Assembly: GCA_944341075.1 (NCBI GenBank)
Contig: CALVLV010000006.1
Span: 1 to 64,000 of the forward strand
DNA: 64,000 bases
Direction: 5' to 3'
From: an uncultured Clostridia bacterium
GTDB taxonomy: Bacteria; Bacillota; Clostridia; Christensenellales; Borkfalkiaceae
The notes beneath the pieces were generated by a model that saw nothing but the letters and a program-made list of their open reading frames with translations, searched no databases and was not told the DNA's origin. Shown here in pieces: positions 28,952 through 37,989 of the stretch. Positions within the stretch are counted from its first letter, which is position 1; each line of letters begins with the position of its first letter. The position numbers were made by a program, and so were the translations under genes.

Positions 28952-29626
28952 ATGGATATGAAACAGGCAGCGATGCAGAGACATTCGGTGCGGGCATACA
29001 AAGACAGGCCGATATCGGCACAGGCAAAGGCGGCGCTTGAAGGGCGCATTGCAGAGATAAACGCGAAAAGCGGACTGCACATTCAGCTTGTTACCGACGA
29101 GCCGAAGGCGTTCGACGGCTTTATGGCGCATTACGGCAAATTCAGCGGCGTTAAAAACTACATAGCCATGATAGGCAGGGCGGACAAAGACCTGCAGGAA
29201 AAGTGCGGCTATTACGGCGAAGATCTGGTGCTGTTTGCCCAGACGCTGGGCCTGAACACCTGCTGGGTGGCGCTTACATACAGAAAGATAACTTCGGCCT
29301 ACAGCCTTGAGCGGGGCGAAAAACTTGTGCTTGTGATAGCCATAGGCTACGGCGCCGCACAGGGCGCCGCGCACAAAAACAGGCCGCGCACGGAAGTTGT
29401 AAGCGCGCCGCTGAACGCACCCGCCTGGTTTGAGGAAGGCGTAGACGGTGCGCTGCTTGCCCCCACCGCCATGAACCAGCAGAAATTCAGGTTTATTTAC
29501 AACGCAGACGGCACAGTGACCGCGCGGGCGGGCGCAGGCTTTTACGCAAAGACCGACCTGGGCATAGCAAAATATCACTTTGAGCTGTTTGCCGGCAAAC
29601 AGAACTTTGAGTGGAAACAGCCGTGA
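28952..29626 (+). CDS. Nitroreductase-family flavoprotein
   Basis: 224 residues from the ATG with AGGTGG upstream; a GTG nine bases earlier overlaps that site and is unlikely. The N-terminal RHSVRAYKDRPIS is the nitroreductase FMN-binding opening. The middle YYGEDLVLFAQTLGLNTCWVAL and the C-terminal LLAPTAMNQQKFRF, ending in DLGIAKYHFEL, fit the TM1586-like subgroup. Such enzymes reduce nitro or quinone compounds with FMN; the substrate is unknown. It follows mnmA by 80 nt and may share its transcript. Confidence 0.82.
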   Translation: MDMKQAAMQRHSVRAYKDRPISAQAKAALEGRIAEINAKSGLHIQLVTDEPKAFDGFMAHYGKFSGVKNYIAMIGRADKDLQEKCGYYGEDLVLFAQTLGLNTCWVALTYRKITSAYSLERGEKLVLVIAIGYGAAQGAAHKNRPRTEVVSAPLNAPAWFEEGVDGALLAPTAMNQQKFRFIYNADGTVTARAGAGFYAKTDLGIAKYHFELFAGKQNFEWKQP

Positions 29627-29721
29627 CGGCGGCACAGCGGCAGCCCGAACGGGAGGCGCGCGGCAACAAAATAAGTTAAATAAAAATATTTTAATTAAAC
29701 GGTAAAAATTCAAAAAGAAAA

Positions 29722-29760
29722 GGCCGCGGGGCGCACATTTAATTTGTGCGCCCCGCGGCT
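29722..29760 (-). terminator. Terminator of the DUF697 gene
   Basis: GCCGCGGGGCGCACA and TGTGCGCCCCGCGGC form a very strong hairpin; on the minus strand it is followed by TTTTCTTTTT. Confidence 0.75.
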
Positions 29761-29862
29761 ATATTTATTAAAAAATTATATTTTTACTGCAAAATAAATG
29801 TGAATTTTATTGAAAAAATAAATGTAATTTTTTTAAGAAAAACAGCTGCGGAAGACGGGCGG

Positions 29863-30858
29863 TCAGGCCGTCTTTGCGCGCGGTTTTTTTCTGAGTTCCG
29901 TTTCTATATCCCTGCACGCTTCGGCAAGCTCCTCTTCGGTCTCGTCCACCTCTATGCCGTCTAAAATATCCTGCAACTTATATTCCCTGTTCAGGTAGCG
30001 TATGGTCTGAAAGCCTATCACGGCGGTCATGGTGCCGTTTGCCAGCCCCTGCACCGAGCTGTCTACAAGGGCAGATATAGCCGAACCGAGTATGGGTATG
30101 CCCTTTACGGCGTCGCCCATGGTCTTTACTATGCCGTTGCCTATGTTGAGCGAACCGAGGCCGTATGAAACGAGGGAATTGCGCACCACGGCGGCAAATA
30201 TCTTTAAAAGCCTTGTTTCCGACGGGCGGAAGCCGTATAAAAACACGATATCCTTGATGAGCTGCAGGTTGACCACCGCCACCAGCGCGGCGTCTGTGCG
30301 GGAATTCTGCGAGAGCGCGGAGTATGCCGCCGACCTGAGCGCATAGCGGAATATGTAGTCCTTTGCCGTCTTTTTTACCCTGCCCGAATACATGGCGGTA
30401 AGGGCGCGTTTGATGCCCTCGTCGTCGTTATTTCTGATATATGCGGCCAGCTCCGCAAGAATAGCGTCGTCGTACCAGCCCGCATTTTCAACCCGCGTGC
30501 CGAAGTCCACCATGCGCACGGCAATATCGCGCCGCACCCTTCTGTTGTGCCGCTTTGCTGCGGCCGCGCGCGACGCGGGAATGTTGGTCTGAAAGTAGTT
30601 CATGCGCAGGATCTTTACCAGCGGAACGATAAACAGCAGCACGAACAGCACCGCCGAAACGCCCGCCGCAACGTAGCCCGCATAGGCGTTGATGCCCCAT
30701 ATCTGCAGGGTAATTGAAAGCAGGCACCACGCAAGGAACACGCCTATCACGCCCGCAACAACGCACAGCAACAGCCGTGCGGTGCGGCCGTTGCGCGCCT
30801 TTACGTACCGTTCTTCATAGTCGTATATAGTCATCTTTTTTTCTTCTTTCTTTTTCAT
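29863..30858 (-). CDS. DUF697 (YcjF-like) membrane protein
   Basis: 331 residues. Two membrane helices (about residues 28-53 and 59-85) are followed by a basic stretch and a DUF697-like helical region (about 185-300) reading RTDAALVAVVNLQLIKDIVFLYG...GNGIVKTMGDAVKGIPILGSAISALVDSSVQG. The C-terminus is acidic then basic (about 300-331). DUF697 proteins often sit beside GTPases in envelope or stress functions; no GTPase is adjacent here. Function unknown. Confidence 0.65.
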   Translation of the reverse strand: MKKKEEKKMTIYDYEERYVKARNGRTARLLLCVVAGVIGVFLAWCLLSITLQIWGINAYAGYVAAGVSAVLFVLLFIVPLVKILRMNYFQTNIPASRAAAAKRHNRRVRRDIAVRMVDFGTRVENAGWYDDAILAELAAYIRNNDDEGIKRALTAMYSGRVKKTAKDYIFRYALRSAAYSALSQNSRTDAALVAVVNLQLIKDIVFLYGFRPSETRLLKIFAAVVRNSLVSYGLGSLNIGNGIVKTMGDAVKGIPILGSAISALVDSSVQGLANGTMTAVIGFQTIRYLNREYKLQDILDGIEVDETEEELAEACRDIETELRKKPRAKTA

Positions 30859-31007
30859 AGCGTATTTCCGTTATTTAATTATTTCCGTAGGAAAAGGGAA
30901 AATATGGCACTCCTGCCAGAATAGCATAATATTTAAAAAATTCACAATAAATTCATATAAAAATTAATTTTTTTAATAAATTTTTATTGAATAAATTATA
31001 AGATAAA

Positions 31008-31811
31008 TTACAGATCTATTCCGAATTTATAAAGCTCGCTTTTTGTGACTCCCCTGTCCTTTGCGGCGCGCTTTATTGCCTCCTTTTTGTCCAGCCCCTG
31101 CGCCATGTAGTGGCGGATGTGCTCCACTTCTGAAAGGGCGCAAAGCTCGTTATTTTGTTCGGCTGCGCCGCCGATGACAAGCACATATTCCCCCCTCTTT
31201 TCGCCCGGAAGGCCCTGCGAAAGGGTGAAGGGCGTGCTCTCTTCGTGCAGCTTGGTTATCTCGCGCACGGCGCAGGCGGGGCGGTCGCCGAACACCTCCA
31301 GCATGTCGGCTATATACCTGTCCACATCCTGCGGGGCGGCATGGAAGATGAGCGTTAAGTCAAGACAGGCGTACCTTTCAAGCAGCCTGCACCTTTCGCC
31401 CTGCTTATCGGGCAAAAAGCCGATAAAGGCAAATCGCTCTGCGGGCATGGCGGAGAGTATCAGCGCCGAAAGGGCGGCGTTGGCGCCCGGCACCACGGTA
31501 TATTCCACGCCTGCATCCCTCAAGGCCCTGCATACCTCGCCGCCGGGGTCGGAGATGACGGGCATGCCCGCATCGGAGATGACTGCCACTTGCTTACCCT
31601 CGCGCGAGGCGGAAATTATCTTTTCCGCGGCGGAGCGTTCGTTGAATTTATGGCATGCCACAAGCGGCTTTTTTATCCGATAGGCGTTTAGCAGCCTGAG
31701 TGAATGGCGCGTGTCTTCGCAGAAGATGACGTCGGCAGCGCCGAGAGTTTCTATCGCGCGCAGCGAAATATCTTTTAAATTGCCTATGGGCGTTGCAACA
31801 AAATATACCAT
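31008..31811 (-). CDS. rsmI: 16S rRNA 2'-O-methyltransferase RsmI (C1402)
   Basis: 267 residues from MVYFVATPIGNLKDISLRA; the open frame extends 29 codons upstream without homologous sequence. Landmarks: CEDTRHS, VISDAGMPVISDPG and VPGANAALSALILSAMPAERFAFIGFLP. RsmI methylates the 2'-O of C1402 in 16S rRNA. It follows trmN6 as in many Firmicutes. Its C-terminus keeps the helical KKEAIKRAAKDRGVTKSELYKFG segment. Confidence 0.95.
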   Translation of the reverse strand: MVYFVATPIGNLKDISLRAIETLGAADVIFCEDTRHSLRLLNAYRIKKPLVACHKFNERSAAEKIISASREGKQVAVISDAGMPVISDPGGEVCRALRDAGVEYTVVPGANAALSALILSAMPAERFAFIGFLPDKQGERCRLLERYACLDLTLIFHAAPQDVDRYIADMLEVFGDRPACAVREITKLHEESTPFTLSQGLPGEKRGEYVLVIGGAAEQNNELCALSEVEHIRHYMAQGLDKKEAIKRAAKDRGVTKSELYKFGIDL

Positions 31812-31928
31812 ATTTTTACCGTATGAGTTTGGCCGCGCAGGCGCGCGGGAATGTAATAAAAAGCGTTGGTTGCGGCATATATGCGGAGCAATTGGCATTT
31901 TCAGCCTTAAAAACCCACGCGCGCACGC

Positions 31929-32612
31929 TCAGTTTGCAATATTTACGGCGGAGGGCAGCACTTCTACCCCCTCTTTTCCGCCCTTGGCGGCTTCCACCAT
32001 TACAAGATAGGGCTTGCCGCCCGGCGTTCCGCACACAAACTGCAGCCGCTTTGGCTCCAGCGAGCGCTTTTTTAAGCCGTAGATAAGCTCGGCCACCCTG
32101 TCGGCGCGGTTGATGATGGCAAGCCTGCCGCCGAATTTGAGGGTGCGCGCCGCAACGTCGAGTATTTCGGAAAGGGTTATGGTTATCTCTTTGCGGCAGA
32201 TGGCCTTTTCGTAAGTGAGGTTTTCAAAGCCGCCGCGCTCGTAGGGCGGGTTGCAAAGTATCAGCGAAAGCCTGCCGTCGTACTCCCTGCCGATATCCTG
32301 CACGCGCGTGCATACGGCGCGCGCCTTTTCAAAACGGTTATACGCTATGGTGCGCGCGCTCATATCGGACAGGGCGGGCTGCATTTCGAACAGCGTAAGC
32401 GAGCGGACGTGCGTGTTGAGGCACAAAAAGTGCAGCCCCACTATGCCGCTGCCCGCGCAGAAGTCGGCCACGTCGTCGTTCTTTTTGCCGCGGACGAACT
32501 TTGAAAGCAGCACGCTGTCTGACGTAAAACGGTACAGGTTTACATTCTGTATTATTTTTTTATCCTGGAAGAGGTCTTCAAGCACCTCGCCCTGTTCAAG
32601 CCCGATTTCCAT
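31929..32612 (-). CDS. trmN6: tRNA1(Val) adenine-37 N6-methyltransferase-like protein
   Basis: 227 residues. The start MEIGLEQGEVLEDLF was chosen because the upstream open frame crosses a promoter. The class I methyltransferase fold shows the SAM loop ADFCAGSGIVGLHFL and the adenine-N6 signature NPPY in LILCNPPYERGGFENL. It matches the YabB/TrmN6 group, which methylates A37 of tRNA1(Val) in E. coli; the substrate in Firmicutes is less well studied. The -10 box ends six bases before the ATG, so the message is probably leaderless. Genes rsmI, trmN6, ricT, holB and tmk are conserved neighbours in Firmicutes. Confidence 0.85.
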   Translation of the reverse strand: MEIGLEQGEVLEDLFQDKKIIQNVNLYRFTSDSVLLSKFVRGKKNDDVADFCAGSGIVGLHFLCLNTHVRSLTLFEMQPALSDMSARTIAYNRFEKARAVCTRVQDIGREYDGRLSLILCNPPYERGGFENLTYEKAICRKEITITLSEILDVAARTLKFGGRLAIINRADRVAELIYGLKKRSLEPKRLQFVCGTPGGKPYLVMVEAAKGGKEGVEVLPSAVNIAN

Positions 32613-32618
32613 AGCCCG

Positions 32619-32648
32619 ATTATACAACAAATGGCGGCGCGTTGGCAA
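32619..32648 (-). promoter_or_regulatory. Promoter of trmN6, implying a leaderless message
   Basis: TATAAT at 32619-32624 on the minus strand with TTGCCA 18 bp upstream. Only six bases separate the -10 box from the ATG at 32612, so transcription would start at or next to the first codon, and no Shine-Dalgarno sequence is present. Confidence 0.55.
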
Positions 32649-32724
32649 GGGCTTTGACGGCATACAGCCGGCGATATGTGCAATTTGAATAGCCGCCGCG
32701 GGCAAAACGGCGCAATATAAAGAA

Positions 32725-32752
32725 TAAGGGCGGGGAAATACCCCGCCCTTAA
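32725..32752 (-). terminator. Terminator of the ferredoxin gene
   Basis: AAGGGCGGGG and CCCCGCCCTT form a hairpin followed by TATTCTTT on the minus strand, just past the ferredoxin stop. Confidence 0.75.
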
Positions 32753-32769
32753 GCTGTTTTAACTTTAAA

Positions 32770-32940
32770 TTATTCAGCCTTGATAGCGCCGGTGGGGCAG
32801 CCATCTTCGCAGGCGCCGCAGTCGATGCATACATCGGGATCTACAACATACTTGCTGTCGCCTTCGGAAATTGCGGAAACAGGGCAAGCTGCTGCGCAAG
32901 CGCCGCACATTACGCATTCATCGGAAATAACGTGTGCCAT
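32770..32940 (-). CDS. 2[4Fe-4S] ferredoxin
   Basis: 56 residues, the classic clostridial ferredoxin size. Two cysteine motifs are complete: CVMCGACAAACP (about residues 9-20) and CIDCGACEDGCP (about 38-49). It carries electrons for anaerobic metabolism. It sits alone between ricT and trmN6, with a hairpin terminator downstream and an A/T-rich region upstream that contains TATAAT-like boxes. GGAGGT precedes the ATG. It points to an anaerobe. Confidence 0.95.
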   Translation of the reverse strand: MAHVISDECVMCGACAAACPVSAISEGDSKYVVDPDVCIDCGACEDGCPTGAIKAE

Positions 32941-33408
32941 CAGATAACCTCCATTGTTTTAGATGCTTTTTAAGTATAATAATTATATCACACGTATTTT
33001 ACAAAGTAAAGGGGAACGAAAAAATTTTTGCCGCCCTTTCGGGCTTTTTTTATGTAAAATACGCGTAAAAATTTAACCTTAAACGGCAATTAATTCCTAT
33101 AAAAATAAAAGGATATTGCCGTTTTGCCAATCCCACCGGGTAGCCCTCGCTGAAGCTCATGCTACCCACCTCCCTTTGGCAAGGGAGGCACGATTGCGGA
33201 AAGATTTCGCGTGAACATAAATAATTAACGTTTCAAGCAAGGTTTCCTTGCGCAGAAAGACCCTATTTGCTGCGGTCAGCAGGCTCACCAAAGGGGGAAT
33301 GACTGCAATTATATAATAAGTGAGCCCCTAAAAATTGCAGTCAGGGGGAGCTGGCTCCCCCAAATTCACGAAGATTTTGCGGCGGCACCAGCCGCAAAAT
33401 CTGTGAGC
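32941..33408. repeat. Repeats between ricT and the ferredoxin gene
   Basis: Contains the ferredoxin promoter region (about 32960-33005), a CCTCCCTTTGGCAAGGGAGG hairpin repeat (about 33125-33195), and stem-loop element copy 4 reaching the ricT stop codon. No gene. Confidence 0.65.
33220..33408 (+). repeat. Covarying stem-loop element, copy 4
   Basis: Plus-strand reading: GCAAGG-TTT-CCTTGC hairpin; GCTG-CGGT-CAGC hairpin; main stem TGACTGCAATT/AATTGCAGTCA; GGGGGAGC/GCTCCCCC hairpin; terminal stem GATTTTGCGGC/GCCGCAAAATC. The outer GCTCAC can pair with the final GTGAGC. The 3' end abuts the stop codon of ricT, which runs the other way. Confidence 0.85.
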
Positions 33409-34281
33409 CTAGTCGATGAGCCCCTTTATTTCCTCGTCTACGACGTCTTCGTCCTTCTCCTTTTTGTCCTGGCGGCGCTTGAAGCGGAGCTGGTCTACGG
33501 GGAAGTCCTTATATACGGTGGCGTCGCCCTTTTCTATGCGCACCTTTACTTCCATTTTAAGCATATTTACGTTTACCACCGTGCCGGCGCCTTCGGGCGA
33601 GGTTACCTCGCTGCCCACTTTGGGCATTTTTTTGCAGGCTTCGGCATAGTAATCGTTTTCGTACGCAAGGCAGCACATCAGCCTGCCGCACAGGCCTGAT
33701 ATTTTGCCCGGGTTGAGCGAAAGCCCCTGATTTTTTGCCATTTTTATTGAAACCTTTTTAAAGTCGGGCATGCAGCTTGCGCAGCAGCACACCCTGCCGC
33801 ACGGGCCGAGGCCGCCGAGCATCTTGGTTTCGTCGCGCACGCCTATCTGGCGAAGCTCTATCCTTATGTGGAACACTGCGGATAAATCCTTTACCAGCTC
33901 GCGGAAGTCCACGCGGCCGTCCGCCGTGAAATAAAATATCACCTTGGTGCCGTCGAAGGTGAATTCGCAGTCCACCAGCTTCATATCCAGCCCGCGGGCG
34001 GCAATCTTTTCTTCGGCGGTCTTCAGGGCGGGGGCGCGGCGCTCTTCGTTGCGGCGCACAGTCTCTTCGTCCTTTTCGGTGGCGACGCGGAGCACCGGCT
34101 TTAAGGGGGCGACCAGCTCTTCGTCGGGCACGTCCTTCAGGGGAACGCACACGGTGGCGTATTCCACGCCGCGGGCCGTTTCCACTATTACGCCCTGACC
34201 CTCACTATACGTATCTTCGCCGGGGGCGAAGTAATATAACTTTCCGCTGTCTTTGAATTTTACTCCGATAATTTTAGCCAT
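33409..34281 (-). CDS. ricT: PSP1-domain protein RicT (YaaT)
   Basis: 290 residues. The PSP1 domain carries the cysteine cluster GPCGRVCCCASCMPDF followed by SGLCGRLMCCLAYE, which binds Fe-S in the B. subtilis Ric complex. In B. subtilis RicT, with RicA and RicF, helps RNase Y mature polycistronic mRNAs and affects sporulation and competence. The C-terminal 25 residues are highly charged. The start overlaps holB by 22 nt. RicA and RicF are not in this window. Confidence 0.93.
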   Translation of the reverse strand: MAKIIGVKFKDSGKLYYFAPGEDTYSEGQGVIVETARGVEYATVCVPLKDVPDEELVAPLKPVLRVATEKDEETVRRNEERRAPALKTAEEKIAARGLDMKLVDCEFTFDGTKVIFYFTADGRVDFRELVKDLSAVFHIRIELRQIGVRDETKMLGGLGPCGRVCCCASCMPDFKKVSIKMAKNQGLSLNPGKISGLCGRLMCCLAYENDYYAEACKKMPKVGSEVTSPEGAGTVVNVNMLKMEVKVRIEKGDATVYKDFPVDQLRFKRRQDKKEKDEDVVDEEIKGLID

Positions 34282-35201
34282 TTATTATTCTCCTCTATCA
34301 TTGCAAGCATGGCGCTGTATAACAGCGCCGAAAAGTAGGCGTTGAATTTTATGTCGCGCAGGGCCTTGCCGTAAATTTCTGCGCCCCTTAAAAGTGCGGG
34401 GAGCTGCCAGCCCGCGGCAACCTTTTCGTCGCTGTCCGACCTCTTTCCGCCGGCCGCCGCGCGCGCCGCCGAAAAGCATATGCGCTGGACTTCGGCCACT
34501 ACCTGCCGTTTGAACTTGCTTTCTGCATACTTCATGGAGACAAGCCCCGCGGCGGAAGCCGTCTTTGCCGAAAGTATCTCCTCTGCGGCGGTGCGTATTT
34601 CTTCCAGCTGGCCCTGCGCAAGCGCAAGCGCCGTGCCGTATACCCCGCCGCAACTTGCCGCGGCCATGGCGTTGTACTTCCCGCCCGGGTTGGCCCGCTC
34701 GAGCGCGGCGGCTATCTGCCCTTCGGTGAAGGGCGGTATCTCCAGCAGACGCACGCGCGAAATTATTGTTGGCAGCACGGGCGAGAGTGTGGAGGCGCCG
34801 AGTATGAACGATACGCCCTCGGGCGGCTCCTCTATCACCTTTAAAAGTTTGTTCTGAACGACGGCCGAACATTCTTCGAACGAGCTTATCACATACAGCT
34901 TTCTGTCGCCCTCCGAAGGGCGCATGGCGCTGTCCTCTATGAGCGCGACGGCGGCCTCGGCGTTGAATTTTTTGCCCTGCTCGGGGTAGAACCTGCAGTC
35001 GGGATACGCCCCGCGCACAATGCGGCCGCCCAGCTTTTGGGTACGGTCGGTGCCGAAAAACCGCAGCGCAAATACGGTGAGCGCCTCGCTTAAGCATGCC
35101 GTGTCTTCAAAGGCTATCATATAGGCGTGCGCCAGCCTGCCTGCTTCGGCCTCGCGGCAGAAAATTTTGTATGCAGTTGTCTGTTCTATCAGATTTTCCA
35201 T
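34260..35201 (-). CDS. holB: DNA polymerase III delta' subunit
   Basis: 313 residues. The ATPase-like fold shows RLAHAYMIAFEDTACL at the N-terminus, where the Walker A is degenerate as usual for delta', and the sensor-like NKLLKVIEEPPEGVSFILG with PTIISRVRLLEIPP. It belongs to the clamp loader that places DnaN on DNA. No zinc-binding Cys pattern is evident. It overlaps ricT and follows tmk by 86 bp, the usual Firmicutes order. Confidence 0.92.
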   Translation of the reverse strand: MENLIEQTTAYKIFCREAEAGRLAHAYMIAFEDTACLSEALTVFALRFFGTDRTQKLGGRIVRGAYPDCRFYPEQGKKFNAEAAVALIEDSAMRPSEGDRKLYVISSFEECSAVVQNKLLKVIEEPPEGVSFILGASTLSPVLPTIISRVRLLEIPPFTEGQIAAALERANPGGKYNAMAAASCGGVYGTALALAQGQLEEIRTAAEEILSAKTASAAGLVSMKYAESKFKRQVVAEVQRICFSAARAAAGGKRSDSDEKVAAGWQLPALLRGAEIYGKALRDIKFNAYFSALLYSAMLAMIEENNKWLKLSE

Positions 35202-35287
35202 GATTTTTCTGCCACTATACTGTAAGGGATTAATACGTTCGTTTTATTCCCTTACACTATACCCAATAGTTACGGCATATGTGCCGC

Positions 35288-35914
35288 TCAATCTATTATT
35301 TTGCGCTCTTTTAATATGTCTGTTATGTTCTGCCTTGTCTGTTCGCGCGGGCCGCTGCAGTCCACTTTTGCAATGCGGTCGGGGTAGGCTTCGGCAAGTT
35401 TTAAATAGCCCTGATATACCTTTCTGTGAAAGGCAAGCCCGAGCTGTTCCATGCGGTCGCCGCGGTCGGCGCCGTGCTTGCGTTCAAACGCGGCGTCCGG
35501 CGAAAGGTCTAAAAACAGCGTTAAATCGGGGCGGAAGTCCTTCATGGCGAAGCTGTTTATGCCCTCCACGAACTCCATGCCCAGACCCCTTGCATAGCCC
35601 TGATAGGCGAGCGAGGAATCTACGTACCTGTCGCACAGCACAAGCTTGCCCGCATCGAGGGCGGGGGCGACGATCTCGCGCAGGTGCTGGGCGCGCGCGG
35701 CGGCGTATAACAGCGCCTCGCACTCGTCGCACATGGCGGTATTTTTGCCGTTCAAAATTATTGTGCGTATCTGTTCGGCAATGTCGCTGCCGCCCGGTTC
35801 GCGCGTAACTATGTGCGGAATACCGCGCTGCGAAAGCCACGCCGAAAGCAATTTTATCTGGGTGCTCTTGCCGCAGCCTTCGCACCCTTCAAAGGTAACA
35901 AACCTTCCCTTCAT
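35288..35914 (-). CDS. tmk: Thymidylate kinase
   Basis: 208 residues, normal length. Walker A is FEGCEGCGKST at about residues 8-18; the DRY motif appears as LCDRYVDSSLAYQG and the LID region lies near GADRGDRMEQLG. It phosphorylates dTMP to dTDP. Start overlaps the decarboxylase stop by 4 nt (ATGA), so expression is coupled. Confidence 0.96.
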   Translation of the reverse strand: MKGRFVTFEGCEGCGKSTQIKLLSAWLSQRGIPHIVTREPGGSDIAEQIRTIILNGKNTAMCDECEALLYAAARAQHLREIVAPALDAGKLVLCDRYVDSSLAYQGYARGLGMEFVEGINSFAMKDFRPDLTLFLDLSPDAAFERKHGADRGDRMEQLGLAFHRKVYQGYLKLAEAYPDRIAKVDCSGPREQTRQNITDILKERKIID

Positions 35915-37251
35915 TTTTTTACCACCTTGATTTTTCCGTCTGTCAGCCCGAACGTGTGGCCGCCCTCCTTAAGTATGCGCACAGCGCCCTCGGTTATTAT
36001 TTCGCCCGCTGCCACCGCGGGTATGCAGGGCGGCATCAGCCCCGCGTTGCATGCGCTCATTCTGCCTATAGCCGCGTCGAGGGACACGTATTCATACGGC
36101 CGCGAAAGCGCATAAAGGTAGCTGTATGTGCGCTCGGGCGGGGGCAGTGCCGCGCGGCGGAAGTAGGTGCCGCGCACTCCCTTTTCCTTAAGCGCCCTTT
36201 CAAGCGCCTTTGCAAGCGCCCTGAAGTGCGCCGCCGTAGTAGCCACCGACAGGTAGAAAACTATATACCTGCCGTCGGCAAATTCGCAGAATACGCCGCT
36301 CTTTTCCAATTTGTGCGCAAGTATGCGCGAATCAACGGCCAGAGGCGCGCAGTCGAGGCAGAGTTTTGTGTAGTCGGCAGAGGGGTAAAAGCGGTAGTCG
36401 GGCCACTTTGCCTTAAAGTCGTTTACGGCGCTTTTTACCGCCGCAACGGCCTGCGGGTTGGCGGCGACATACTTATAGCCGAACTCCACCGAGGCCATTA
36501 CGGGATAGGAGGGGGAAGTTGTTCTGAACACCGAAAGCCCCTCCTTGAGCTTTTCTTCCAGCGAAAGGTCGTTGAGCAGCACGGCGGCGCCCTGCGTGAG
36601 CGAAGGCAGCGACTTGTGCGCGCTCTCCACCCACATATCGGCGTACACGCCGGCATAGCCCCTGCGCCCCTGTTCAAAGGCGAGGTGGGCGCCGTGCGCC
36701 CCGTCTGCAATGAGCACCCTGCCCGCGGAATGGAGCGCTTCGGCATACTTTTCGAGCGGGGCGACGTTGCCGTAGTAGTCGGGGGATACGGCTATCATGC
36801 CTATTATGTCTTTGTCGCGCGCGACAAGTTCGGCTATCTCGCCGCCGTCGGGCGGCAAAATCACGCCCTCGCGCTCCGGCCCCTGCACTATCACCGGCTC
36901 TATATTCAGCAGGCGGCAGGCGTTCCACACGCTTTTGTGGCTGTTGCGGGGGACTATCATCTTTCCGCCGCGGCCGCGCACGGCGTACATCATGGCGAGT
37001 ATGCCGCTTGTAGAGCCGTCGGTGGTGATATACGCCCGCTTTGCGCCGCACAGCATGGCTATATCTGACTGCGCCTCGGCAATGGCGCCGTGCGGGGAAG
37101 AAAGGTCGTCCGTATACGAAAGCTCGGTGACGTCTTCGCCGCAGATCTTAAGCTGCGCGGCAAGCGCGCCGCCGCCCTTGTGCCCGGGGGTGTGAAAACT
37201 CACGTGCCCCCTGCCCCTGTTTATGCTGTCTAAAATTTTATATTCGCTCAT
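35911..37251 (-). CDS. Orn/Lys/Arg decarboxylase family protein (SpeA/YaaO-like)
   Basis: 446 residues. PLP-dependent fold type I decarboxylase; the Schiff-base Lys is in VESAHKSLPSLTQGA, preceded by the DGAHGAHLAF motif. N-terminal HTPGHKGG is the family opening. Relatives upstream of tmk in Bacilli (yaaO) are annotated as arginine or lysine decarboxylases; the substrate here is not known. Length is at the short end of the family, without the N-terminal wing domain of E. coli-type enzymes. First gene of the tmk-holB-ricT unit. Confidence 0.88.
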   Translation of the reverse strand: MSEYKILDSINRGRGHVSFHTPGHKGGGALAAQLKICGEDVTELSYTDDLSSPHGAIAEAQSDIAMLCGAKRAYITTDGSTSGILAMMYAVRGRGGKMIVPRNSHKSVWNACRLLNIEPVIVQGPEREGVILPPDGGEIAELVARDKDIIGMIAVSPDYYGNVAPLEKYAEALHSAGRVLIADGAHGAHLAFEQGRRGYAGVYADMWVESAHKSLPSLTQGAAVLLNDLSLEEKLKEGLSVFRTTSPSYPVMASVEFGYKYVAANPQAVAAVKSAVNDFKAKWPDYRFYPSADYTKLCLDCAPLAVDSRILAHKLEKSGVFCEFADGRYIVFYLSVATTAAHFRALAKALERALKEKGVRGTYFRRAALPPPERTYSYLYALSRPYEYVSLDAAIGRMSACNAGLMPPCIPAVAAGEIITEGAVRILKEGGHTFGLTDGKIKVVKK

Positions 37252-37989
37252 AAAGCTCCTCAGCGGGATGCCCCGATCGCAAACAATTTTATATTTTTAT
37301 CTGCCGTTTACACGGCAAAAACAAGCTGCGCTGCCGCGGACAAAGTGAGTGCGCGCCCGCGTTGAACGGGGCATATATGCCGCCCTTTTGCGCGGGAATT
37401 GTTGTAAAAAAGGCGGGCGGCGCTGAAATGCGCCGCCCGCCTTAAAAAGCTTAATGAAAAATCTGTTATTTTTCCGCGGCGCTCAATATTCCGGCCTGTG
37501 GGTATTTTTGTGATTATTTAGGTATTTGTAAATATCTGCGGCACCTTTATTACTGTCATTTCGACTGTAGCGAATGGAATGAGCGGAACGAAGAAATTTG
37601 TTAATACCATTGCTACGATTGAGATTTCTCCATGCGTTCGCTTTGCTCACTTAGTCGAAATGACATATTGTTTTTTAATAATTAATGTTTCAAGCAAGGT
37701 TTCCTTGCGCAGAAAGACCACAGCATCCCCCTGTACAGATAACCCTTGAAGAAACGAGCAAGACACGAAGCGTGCGGAACGTTGCGAAGGAGCTTACTTA
37801 AAATAACTCACGTTTGCAAGGCGGGTTTCCCGCCGCAGCAGGACACAATTTGTCGCGGAAGCGAGCTCACCAGAAGTGAATGGCGGCATTTCTATAATGC
37901 AGGGCACTTAAATATGCCGCCAGAGGAACTTGGTTCCTCAAATCACGGAAATTGTCGCGCACGGCCTGCGCGAAAATTTCGTGAGCCCT
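37252..37989. repeat. Repeat cluster between lysS and the decarboxylase
   Basis: Contains a strong hairpin AAGGCGGGCGGCGC/GCGCCGCCCGCCTT (37410-37446); a 110-bp element whose ends TGTCATTTCGAC and GTCGAAATGACA are inverted repeats (about 37553-37666); a truncated stem-loop element with only its first hairpin (about 37676-37722); a 'GAGCAAGAC...GGAGCTTACTTA' repeat (about 37735-37798); and stem-loop copy 5. No gene. Confidence 0.75.
37799..37986 (+). repeat. Covarying stem-loop element, copy 5
   Basis: Plus-strand reading: GGCGGG-TTT-CCCGCC hairpin; TCGC-GGAA-GCGA hairpin with a GNRA loop; main stem TGGCGGCAT/ATGCCGCCA; GAGGAAC/GTTCCTC hairpin; terminal hairpin AAATTGTCGCGC...GCGCGAAAATTT. 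Outer GCTCAC pairs with final GTGAGC. It ends at the lysS stop codon, again with the gene on the opposite strand. Confidence 0.85.
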
